DNA of 24,574 nucleotides from Sphacelaria rigidula (lineage: Eukaryota; Phaeophyceae; Sphacelariales), in contig CAXNAA020000197.1 in NCBI GenBank assembly GCA_964200075.2, forward strand, positions 1 through 24,574. Reading direction: 5' to 3'. Below, one piece after another: positions 1 through 8,057 of this stretch. Below the pieces are notes generated by a model that did not search any database, was not told where the DNA came from, and saw only the letters and a program-made list of their open reading frames with translations. The translations under genes and the position numbers were made by a program. How positions within the stretch are numbered: the stretch's first letter is position 1; the number at the start of each line of letters is the position of its first letter.

Positions 1-57
<57 letters not shown>
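1..57. repeat. (TAA)n microsatellite
   Basis: Nearly perfect trinucleotide array at the window edge; it may extend beyond the window. Confidence 0.97.
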
Positions 58-60
<3 letters not shown>

Positions 61-116
61 TAAAATGTCTAACTTGTAACCACACTTAGATTCGTAGCGG
101 ATAACTTCAAGTACGA

Positions 117-186
117 CGATGAATGAATGAGTGAACGAACGAATGAATGAATGACTGAATGACCGACTGAAGGGATGAAGGAATCA
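117..186. repeat. Imperfect (GAAT)n tetranucleotide tract
   Basis: GAATGAATGA with GTGA, ACGA and CTGA variants over about 70 bp. Confidence 0.85.
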
Positions 187-1043
187 ATCAAAAAGACAAC
201 TGAATCAATTGGTCATAATTCTGTAACTATCTCTGGGTTAAGGTAAACTCTTTCGAAGTAGCTCGCCCACCTCGATGACACCGGTGACGGCCTGACCCAT
301 CCAATCATGCACCTGACCGAACTGCCCACTCCTCCAAGTCCTCACCAACCTAAAAAGATGCCAAGATGCCGATGATATGATTATTCAATCTTAATAAAAT
401 CGTACTCGATTATTCACTTGTGATGCTGACGACGGCGGCGATTATTCGGACTTTGTTATATCAACTCATCAGTTGGTCTATGGCGGCGAGTGTATCAGTT
501 GCCGACTATCGTTGCAGTACACTTCAAGACTAGGGTTGACATATGCAATCAAAATCGACGGTACGAGCACTTGTCATAATCCAGTAGTATCTGTCAAGAA
601 AACGCCAGCTCCTGTCTCCTGTTCGGCGAGAGACTTGCGTTGGGTTCGGTCGGGTCGTGGTTGGTTGAGTTGAGCAGCCTGGATGAGTGTTGTAAGGAGG
701 TAAACTGATCAAAACGCTGATTCCCCTACGCTACATGGCCAGTCTGAGCTGTGGCAACTAGTATCATAGTACCTTGTGCCGAAAATCCACTACATACAGC
801 GGTGTCGACGGTGAGTTTAGTCTGTGTCGTGAAAGTAAATACAATCATGGCGCGTGTGCCAAGTCCACTGAGCCATGGGCAGAGAGCCCTAAAACCAGTA
901 GCCAGGAGAATCAACACACCTCATACCTCACGCCGGTTAGGGTTGCCCTGGATGGGAAATGACTTTGTGCCTGGCCGAGCGCCTTTTACTTCACTACGTA
1001 AGCGAGTTGGTTGTGCCGTCATCATGATGGCATCTAAGCAACC

Positions 1044-1089
1044 GCTAGAGCTAGAGCTAGAGCTAGAGCTAGAGCTAGAGTTAGAGCTG
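1044..1089. repeat. (GAGCTA)n hexanucleotide array
   Basis: About seven units of GCTAGA. It gives a Leu-Glu repeat in an overlapping ORF (751-1335) that I do not accept as a gene. Confidence 0.95.
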
Positions 1090-1535
1090 GCTAACTGCCG
1101 TGAGACTCCCACGCACCTTCCTACGCCTCTTTTTCGAGCACGATGGAAAACTTATAAAAAACACGGGCGATATTCAAAATACGCCACGAGCAAGAGGCAG
1201 TCGTGCCGAGAGCCCCCGGATGGGATAACCGCCATCGTTGGCGTAACAGCGATAGCAGCAACAGCCCACGAGGAACCCAAGATGGCCGAGAGAGTGGCCC
1301 GCTTCGCCCCTAATAGGCGGGGGAGGCGAAGGTAGCACGGACACGGATATACCCTCATATTTTCCTATCGACTGTTCACTTCTTTCCTTGTGACTTCCGC
1401 GGTATTCCCTCCCTGTCTTCCTGCCAGCGTTTCGCTTTCTCTCTGGGCACCTCCTCTCTCTGAAGTTCCCTACTTGTGATTTCCTTCTTTATCCGTCTCC
1501 CTTCTCACTCTCTCACACTTCTTTTTTCTTTTTCT

Positions 1536-1623
1536 TCTTGTCTTGTCTTGTCTTGTCTTGTCTTGTCTTGTCTTGTCTTGTCTTGTCTTGACGTGTCTTG
1601 TCTCGTCTTGTCTTGTCTTGTCT
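1536..1623. repeat. (TCTTG)n pentanucleotide array
   Basis: About sixteen units with one ACGTG interruption and one TCTCG variant. Confidence 0.96.
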
Positions 1624-2590
1624 CCAAGCTGTACTCTACGTTTCGTGCATCGCTCTCGCAGGGATCATGAATATGGATCCCTACCCAAATAATGCGTTCC
1701 ACGAATAGCTTAGTCGCACTCTGCTTCCACTGGCTTGTTCGTCTCATTCAGTATTTTATCTAGCGGCCTCCTCACCGGGAGCTATATGGTAAGAACTTGC
1801 CGGGATTTTCCCTTTCTGGGAACCTTTTTCTAGATCCTAGCCTGGCGCTTTACTCCTTTCCGTCTTGTACCCTCCTTCCCTTTGTTGTCCTACTTCCCCT
1901 TCTCCCTCTTTTTCCTCGTCTTCATTTCACTATCTTCGTTCTCTCCTTCATTTCCGTCTTCCTCCTTCCCCCACACGTGTCCGTTTCTTCACCTTGGGCT
2001 AGGTACGTCTGTCTATCTCCTACAGAAAATCCGCGGCCAGATAAACAGCAGATCAGTTAATGTACGTCAGCCATTCAACCATTCAATACAGATATCGCAT
2101 GTCGTCTATCCATTCACCACAGCTCTTGTTGACCTTTGTTATACGTCGTAATAATAACAATAAATCATATATCCTCCGGTGCGCAGAAATCTGCCGTCAA
2201 CTGCGTACAGTTTGCACTAGCATTCCTCGTAGCATGTCCACGCTTGTCTCGAAAGGCAGATGGGCAAGCCTCCATCTACCACATTTACGAGAACTGAACG
2301 CATGCTAATTTCACTTTGCATACATGCAGTACCACACAATCCTCTGCATTAAAAAAAAGTGCTTTCTGCGGCCTTCCTTTCCTACCCACAGAGACCTTCG
2401 ATTATTCTATTTGTATCAATCGATTCTTGATATCACCAAACACCGGAATCAAAACATGTTTCCATACGCCCGACGCCACAAGCATCGGATCGAAAGTGCG
2501 GTACACCTACGGATTGACGTGATTTTGCACCCGCTCACGTCTCACGTGACACACACTACGCTTGAAGTGCGTAGTCTGCCTATCGTATCA

Positions 2591-2688
2591 CCCCGCACCC
2601 CCGCAACACGCCGCGACACCTGGAACACCCCGCAACACCCCGCCGCGTGAAGACAACAATCCGCAACAACCCGCAACAACCCGCAACA
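2591..2688. repeat. CCGCAACA minisatellite
   Basis: Irregular units of CCCGCAACA with CCTGGAACA and CGACACC variants. The last three units (CCGCAACAAC) are the most regular. Confidence 0.75.
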
Positions 2689-2877
2689 TGCCACGCCATC
2701 CTGCTGTAAAATAATATACATATGTGAACTGTTCGTCGGCAATTCACCGGCACGTAATAGCGGCTAGAACATATGGATTCAGATGATGCGAGCGAAACCT
2801 CAACAGCACAGGTCAAAACATTTTCGCACTGTGGGGAACTTCGACATGCTACATGAAAGTTTTCATGATCCATTTTT

Positions 2878-2910
2878 GTTGTTGCTGTTGCTGTTGCTGT
2901 TGCTGCTGTT

Positions 2911-2951
<41 letters not shown>

Positions 2952-2952
2952 G
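2878..2952. repeat. (GTT)n / (GTTGCT)n microsatellite
   Basis: GTTGCT hexamers pass into pure GTT units. Confidence 0.96.
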
Positions 2953-3594
2953 TATCACATTAGCCCTTTTCCAAAAATTTATCGCCAGTGGTCACCAAGT
3001 TAAGGTATAAAATTACACAATACAAGGTGAAAGACAAGTAATACCTCCACGAACATGAAACCACCGCACCCCGAAGGACGGGGTCCTACACACACATCGA
3101 CGAAGAATAAAGAAAAACATGAAAAACATACGCGCGGCTCGAGGGACCCAAAAACTAGACTATATATGCACATGTATCATTTGACGCTTTTCACCAATTT
3201 TGCCGAGTTTTCTCTAGCGGCAAGGCATGTTTCCCGCGCTTTTTGTGTTTGCAGCGCACTAAGAAGGCTCAGCGGCACATTACCGTTCAGGTTTGGGTGT
3301 CATCTGATACCTGTGGCGCGTGTTCTGGCCACCGAAAGTCGCTCAAATTGGTCCTTTTTCGCGGGGTGTTGATCCCGAACCACAAAAGCCTTTTCAATAT
3401 CATGGAAACTTGAGACAAGAACCCGAACCACAAAAACGCCTGTTGAGGATCTTTTAACAAGATTACTTCTGGCAAGATATATATATTTTCCCCGTGTTTC
3501 TCTTCGTCGCGTTCTCGTTCATTTGGGAGCACGGACACACCAGGTATGCCGCCAATGTCACGAGAACATCAGAGCAAAGTAGTTGAAAACAATT

Positions 3595-3602
3595 GAACAT
3601 TG
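3595..3602. repeat. Target-site duplication, left copy (GAACATTG)
   Basis: Eight bases directly abutting the left terminal repeat. They are identical to the eight bases abutting the right end. Confidence 0.85.
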
Positions 3603-4214
3603 CAAGGTTGTGTTCCGTAGGGTACGGGTTTCTGTATACCCGGGATATTTCGCCGGGTATTTACTATACCCGACGGTGCTGTGACTTTTGTAGGACTTTC
3701 ATACCGGTACCCGACAGTTCTGTAACCTCTGTAAGACTTTCATACCCATACCCGATAGTTCTGTAATCTCTGTAAGACTCCCAAACCGTTACCGGGGGGC
3801 ACGGGTACGCTCTTGATAAGACACCCGATTGAGGTCACGGTTTTCTGTGTAACCTCCATACCCTGCCCGACAGTTTCCGTGAGTTATGCAAGCCTCCCAT
3901 ACCCCTACCCGACAGCGCTGTGAGTTCTGTACAAAATGTTTCACCGTACCCGGAGTGCGGGTATGCTCTTGAAAGATACCCGATTGCCGGTACCGGATTT
4001 CTGTGAGCCTCCCATACCATACCCGACAAGTTCTGTAATTTCTGTGAGACTTTCATCCAGTACCGGTACCCGACAGTTCTGTGAGCTCTGTAAGCCCCCG
4101 ATACCTCCACCCGGGGTTAGGGTATACCGTTATAGATATACCCGATTGCAGGTATGAGCACAGGTATATACCTTGGGGAGGCACGGATATAGGTTCAATC
4201 CAAACACAACCTCA
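3603..4214 (+). repeat. Left array of subterminal minisatellite in the hAT-like element
   Basis: The array consists of diverged 35-45 bp units built on CCCGACAGTTCTGTGAGTTC plus a TGTAAGxCTyyCATACC part. A longer-range period is marked by GGGTAyGCTCTTGATAAGAyA followed by CCCGATTG. It ends near CACAACCTCA, a decayed match to the element's 3' terminus CACAACCTTG. Palindromic pieces such as TATACCCGGGATA also occur. In hAT elements, subterminal repeats usually bind transposase; that role here is an inference. Confidence 0.75.
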
Positions 4215-4356
4215 TGACCTGAACATGTACCTTCCATCGATCAACCCACCCAACTCCTTCATTCAAAACTGCAAACCAACAACAATTCAATGTTGAAAAG
4301 TTCTGCAGTTTGGGATCTGGCGGGATACGAGGTACCGCTGAGTGGAAACACGAAAC

Positions 4357-4729
4357 ATGAGCAGCAATGCAGACCGTCAGAATGGATCACCCGCAGACTC
4401 GAGTGGTGACTCGAGCGGGGACGGTTCATCTGCGCCACCAGGGGATCAAGTAGCAAGACGCATGTCATCGACGTTGATGGTGGTTGTGTGGTGGTCATCA
4501 AAGCCCAGGCCGTTATCGACATGTACGGCACAGAGCATGAGCTACCACCGAAAGTTGTCAAGGCCATCGGCGATTTTGTCGCATACCGAAGGGTTTCCAG
4601 AGAACGGGCGGCCGTGAATGCTCCTTCATATACTCTCTGGGAGTGTACGTGAAGCCGATAGATATTGACGATCCCATGCGCATGTACTACTGCGATTGTT
4701 CGTGTAATCTTTCTCTATCAACCCCGTGA
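4357..4729 (+). pseudogene. Frameshifted coding remnant in the spacer of the hAT-like element
   Basis: An ATG at 4357 opens a Ser/Gly/Asp-rich stretch (MSSNADRQNGSPADSSGD). The coding signal then appears to move to another frame (THVIDVDGGCVVVIKAQAVI, then ELPPKVVKAIGDFVAYRR) and again after about 4640 (VKPIDIDDPMRMYYCDCSCN), ending at TGA 4727-4729. At least two frame changes are needed, so it is not an intact ORF. I do not recognise the protein. It could be a captured host gene piece or decayed transposase N-terminus; the CDCSC cluster is not a clear BED finger. Confidence 0.4.
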
Positions 4730-4818
4730 AGCCATTCAGAGTTTCCGTGAACTGTCATCTTCTGTATTTTGCCACTGTTCTAGTGACGTAGGTCCCATCA
4801 CAGGGGTGATGATAATAC

Positions 4819-5315
4819 CAAGGTTGTGTTATGTAGGGGACGGTTTTCTGTATACCCGGGGTATTTTGCCGGGTATTTACCGCACCCGACAGTTCTGTAA
4901 ACTCTGTAAGACCTTCATACCCGTACCCGATAGTTCTGAGAGTTCTGTAGGCCTCCCGTACCGTTGCCGGGGGGCACGGGTATGCTCTTGATAAGATACC
5001 CAGTTGCGGGTACGGTTTTCTGTGCAACCTCCATACCCTACCCCACAGTTTCTGTGAGTTCTGTGAGCCTCCCATACCCTTACCCGACAGTTCTGTGAGC
5101 TCTGTACCAAAACTTCATCCTAACCCGAGGGGCGGGTATGCCCTAAACGAGCTACCCAATTGCCGGTACCGGTTTCCTGTAAGCTTCCCATAACGTACCC
5201 GACAAGTTCTGTGACTTCTGTAAGACTTTCATACCGGTAACCGACGGTTATGTACGTTCTGTAAGGAATCTCATACCCTACAGAACGTACCCGTACCTTA
5301 CAGGACACAACCTTG
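4819..5315 (+). repeat. Right array: second complete copy with its own 5' and 3' termini
   Basis: It starts with the same CAAGGTTGTGTTATGTAGGG terminus in direct orientation and ends with the inverted terminus CACAACCTTG. It carries the same order of subrepeats as the left array. It therefore looks like a full 497-bp MITE-like unit. No 8-bp duplication flanks it alone (left flank ATGATAATAC), so the outer pair of ends is the one that shows a clean insertion. Confidence 0.75.
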
Positions 5316-5323
5316 GAACATTG
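5316..5323. repeat. Target-site duplication, right copy (GAACATTG)
   Basis: Eight bases directly after the right terminal repeat CACAACCTTG, identical to 3595-3602. Confidence 0.85.
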
Positions 5324-5324
5324 C

Positions 5325-5425
5325 CTTGGCCTTAGTCAGCACCAAATACAAGACCGTGCAATGGGCCGTTGGCGAGTTGAACAAGGCACAGCAGGACGGC
5401 AGCACAGCAATGTTTAGCCGGAAAA
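5325..5425 (+). pseudogene. Coding-like fragment abutting the hAT-like element
   Basis: One frame starting beside the right target duplication reads ALALVSTKYKTVQWAVGELN, then KAQQDGSTAMFSRKN, and a stop at about 5428. Composition looks coding, but the frame has a stop not far upstream across the reconstructed empty site. It may be part of a gene broken by the insertion, or an exon whose 5' part lies elsewhere. Product not recognised. Confidence 0.25.
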
Positions 5426-5446
5426 ACTAATCACCCTGTTTTTAAG

Positions 5447-5720
5447 AAAAGCCCGATGATGTGGAAGCCACAACAGTTATGTACAAGGAACATGCCAAAT
5501 TTTCGGGAGTGCCTCCCGCTGTTATGTATTTGTGGCACGAGAGCTACTTCGCACTCTGGCACCTCGGAAATACCACTCATACATGTCCTACGCCGGCGGT
5601 TCCGCCGTCGATCTCCGTCCGAACTCCCATATTTGCCGAACGACGCCCGATCACACATGCGATGTTCACCACAAACACGATCACTACTGTACATTGAGAT
5701 ACAACAGTAGCTTCTCTTGA
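5447..5720 (+). pseudogene. Second coding-like fragment, His/Cys-rich after a frame change
   Basis: After a plausible 3' splice site (branch-like ACTAATC, then CTGTTTTTAAG), one frame reads VEATTVMYKEHAKFSGVPPA, then VMYLWHESYFALWHLGN. Near 5570 the coding look shifts to another frame: YHSYMSYAGGSAVDLRPNSH, then ICRTTPDHTCDVHHKHDHYC, ending TGA at 5718-5720. The change could be an intron or a frameshift. No family recognised. Confidence 0.28.
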
Positions 5721-5784
5721 CCATATATTTTCGACTTGCGTCACTCCCGGGAGGCCCGTGCGAACGTCCCGAAGGGGAACCTTG

Positions 5785-5801
5785 TATATATATATATATA
5801 C
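5785..5801. repeat. (TA)n tract
   Basis: Eight TA units following CTTG. Confidence 0.9.
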
Positions 5802-5890
5802 TATTTCTCGCACTTTGAACCCCTCTCCTTCCTCGGGACGAGCCTGTCGTCTACTAGTCACTAGGGATCAACCCATCACCATCTCCCCCC

Positions 5891-6120
5891 GGTACACGCC
5901 TTGCATTTTGGTCTCGGATTGGATCATGACTACCAGCACTCCCGCACCGCGTCAACTCACGTCAAACAGACTCAGTCCACTACTTTGTTTACTCACGCTC
6001 TCACGCTTTCCACGGTAGAAATCACACATTACGAAGAAAAATCCCAACGCATACGGAATCGAACCTCCGTTCTCTCCACCCTGATGGCGACAGTCGGACC
6101 ATTACACCACCGAGGCGTGG
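5891..6120 (-). repeat. tRNA-derived SINE-like element, copy 1
   Basis: On the minus strand an A-box-like TGGTGTAATGG (6109-6099) is followed 33 bp later by a perfect B-box, GGTTCGATTCC (6065-6055). This is internal RNA polymerase III promoter spacing. The flanking stems do not pair well enough for a working tRNA. A ~110-bp body follows, ending in a conserved block with GTCATGATCCAATCCG and GCAAGGCGTGT. The same layout recurs at 15885-16116, which makes a dispersed SINE family the simplest reading. Confidence 0.55.
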
Positions 6121-6299
6121 TGGCGAGAGTAAAAACAAAAATCGTCGGCTACAACGTACGCAGGTCACAAGAGGCAAAAAAGTCTAAACAGGGAAGCTAC
6201 ATAGGTCGGGATACCGAACAGATCAGGGCAGGGCAAGGTGAGGTGAGGTAAGGCACGGTAAGACGACGCGACAAGGGCCAGAGAGTGACAGAACCCAAC

Positions 6300-6354
6300 A
6301 TGGAGTCTACAAGACGGGACGAAATTCAGGAAATACTTTTAGCCAAGTACCACG
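6300..6354 (+). CDS. Possible first exon of a small Cys-rich gene
   Basis: An ATG at 6300 opens MESTRRDEIQEILLAKYH, a charged helix-like start, and ends CACG|GTAAAA in phase 1. The next acceptor (GTTCACAG at 6416) restores the codon as Gly. The implied intron is only 62 nt, much shorter than the channel introns. No known domain. Confidence 0.35.
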
Positions 6355-6416
6355 GTAAAATTATCAGGCCTATATACACGACCCGTGTCTTTTGCCCACT
6401 GGGATTTTGTTCACAG

Positions 6417-6559
6417 GTGGTTATGGATATTGCGTGCGCTACAACCGAGTACACGACTCCAGCATGAGCTGTGGCTTTGATATGCGCACATCAACGATGT
6501 GGGCATGTCCGACAAACGCTCGATGGACTGACCGTCCGATGGTGTACGAACAGTGCGAC
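6417..6559 (+). CDS. Possible Cys/Tyr-rich exon, unknown product
   Basis: The exon lies between a good acceptor (GGATTTTGTTCACAG) and a consensus donor (GAC|GTGAGT). It reads GYGYCVRYNRVHDSSMSCGF, then DMRTSTMWACPTNARW and a final MVYEQCD. It has four Cys in 47 codons plus many aromatic residues, which suggests an extracellular or disulfide-bonded domain. I recognise no family. A further open stretch at 6680-6773 (VYFGYGTFYDSPPPKPARNC) may be a later exon, but the phase does not join directly. Confidence 0.4.
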
Positions 6560-6819
6560 GTGAGTTATAGTACCGCCGCTTTGCAATGGTCAAATCAGCG
6601 AAGTTGGGGCACGCCTCGGTCCCGGCCTCCCAGCCGAGGCTGCCTGAAAACGACAGAACGCAGGTGTTTACTTTGGGTATGGCACTTTCTACGATAGCCC
6701 GCCCCCAAAACCAGCCCGAAACTGTCACGGAGAAAATGGTCACACAGCGCTTGATACTTGGTTTCTGGCTGCATGAAGCGCCTCATGTGGGCGACAAGGG
6801 CGAAAACGAACGCAAGCGT

Positions 6820-7790
6820 TAGAATTCCCAGCTGCTCGTTTTACCCGGCGTTTCCCATTTCGGGTTACGTGTAGATTTTGCCTCCCTAAACCAGCCACTT
6901 TTTGTGGGGGGGCTATCGTAGAAATGTCGCATGTCTGTCTTGTGATCACGGACACGTTCTAATGTTTGATGTCCTCGGTAATCGGGTCATGTGCTACAAA
7001 AAATCAACCAGCCATTCAACCAATCGATAACATCTTTGGGCGCCAACATCTTTGGACGCCAACACCTCGACAGCAACGTCATAAACATACGCCATGAACT
7101 CAATGTGTTTCTTGTGCGGCAGGAAGGCCAACATCGAGCGCTTCAGTATTGCCAAGATCAATTCAGCTAAATCATGTAAAGCGATAAAAAGAAAAGAACA
7201 CCGCCAAAAACCTCGATGGCGGGTGCTTTGCGTTCGAATGCCCTCCCGCGCTTTCGAATTCTGCCGTGCTCTGTTTCACGCTTTTTTTTAGCGGGGAACA
7301 CACAACCACCGTACAGTCATGCGAACGTGTTCGACTTTCTACCCACATAGTAGTAATAGTCATACTATGCTATCAGCGTGAGGTACCCGCGCATCCCGCC
7401 GTTATATCCTTGCAAATGATGTGTGTTTTATCACAAGCGAAGGGTAACCTCTAGCCACCGCTTTTTCGTGTATAAAGCCAGCAAACCAGATTGTCACACA
7501 TTAAAAATTTGGCACGGGCATCGTAACGTAGGCCTCTTACTTTTCATCATTGCGTGTTCATCTTGCTATCGCAGCGTAAGCGCCCATTTACATTGTGTGC
7601 ATAAACACGAGAGCCTCAAGATGCGTTGTGGTCATGGCATGAACGCTGTGCAAATCAAAATGAGCCCACAAAGCATAGGATACGCCATTTGAAGAGCTCC
7701 TTCAGTGACCAAGATATTCGTTGATTTGCACTGAAGCACGGTGACCATAAAACCAACCCTGATGAATGTCTCTATAACATAAATAATTGT
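6820..7790. other. Intergenic stretch downstream of the channel gene
   Basis: No gene could be supported. A short ORF at 7094-7291 begins MNSMCFLCGRKANIERFSIA with a CxxC pair but has no further zinc-finger pattern. A near-duplicate ATCTTTGGGCGCCAACATCTTTGGACGCCAACA (broken here as two 16-17-bp units) lies near 7032-7065. Confidence 0.5.
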
Positions 7791-8057
7791 TCACCTTTGT
7801 TGCATCCTGTGGTTCGACCGCCCCCCCAAGGCTCCCCGCAGAGCTTTCACCATTTCCACAACACCCCCCTTCATGCCATCTCTCCCCATAGACGCCATTT
7901 GCTTAAAATCCTGTGCCATGCCCGACATACCGCCACCCCCGCCAGCTGCAACGCTACCACGCCCTTGTGTATTAGCATATGCTGCTCGATCCGCAATCGC
8001 TGCCGTGCACACACCCTGCACGCCTCCGTGCTTCAGCTGTTTGGTAACATCAGCGAT
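7791..8057 (-). CDS. Channel exon 9: Gly/Met-rich C-terminal tail and stop (predicted)
   Basis: Residues 688-775 begin IADVTKQLKHGGVQGVCTAA and pass into a Gly/Met-rich stretch (GGGGGMSGMAQDFKQMASMG) that ends in a basic tail, then TGA at 7793-7791. The acceptor is CCAACAG|ATC, phase 0. The bases AAAG|GTGAAC at the stop also resemble a donor, but using it would give a phase-2 intron, unlike the rest of the gene. No known domain is seen. It could belong to a separate small gene if exons 8-9 are not part of the channel. Confidence 0.5.
   Translation of the reverse strand: MADVTKQLKHGGVQGVCTAAIADRAAYANTQGRGSVAAGGGGGMSGMAQDFKQMASMGRDGMKGGVVEMVKALRGALGGRSNHRMQQR

Larger units (their letters stand above)
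58..3594. other. Gene-poor left region with simple repeats
   Basis: Apart from the listed repeats I see no supportable gene. It contains ORFs up to 194 codons (751-1335, plus strand), none with splice context or a family motif. Pyrimidine-rich stretches lie at 1380-1540 and 1790-1990. Two short direct copies of CCCGAACCACAAAA lie at about 3374 and 3424. Confidence 0.6.
3603..5315. mobile_element. hAT-like terminal-inverted-repeat element, 1713 bp, composite of two repeat arrays
   Basis: The left end reads CAAGGTTGTGTTCCGTAGGG and the right end, on the other strand, CAAGGTTGTGTCCTGTAAGG; 23 of the first 26 bases agree. The element is flanked by a perfect 8-bp direct repeat, GAACATTG, at 3595-3602 and 5316-5323. 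An 8-bp target duplication is typical of hAT elements (P elements also make 8 bp). No transposase is recognisable, so it is non-autonomous. Inside, two diverged, same-orientation copies of an array (3603-4214 and 4819-5315) flank a ~600-bp spacer. Confidence 0.85.

Noticed and set aside
751-1335. A 194-codon ORF with a Leu-Glu repeat
   Set aside because: Its most striking part is produced by the (GAGCTA)n microsatellite, and the rest has no family motif or splice context.
6050-6125. A functional tRNA gene on the minus strand
   Set aside because: The B-box is perfect, but the T, D and anticodon stems do not pair properly and no U33-type anticodon loop is found. A diverged relative at 15.9-16.1 kb favours a SINE.
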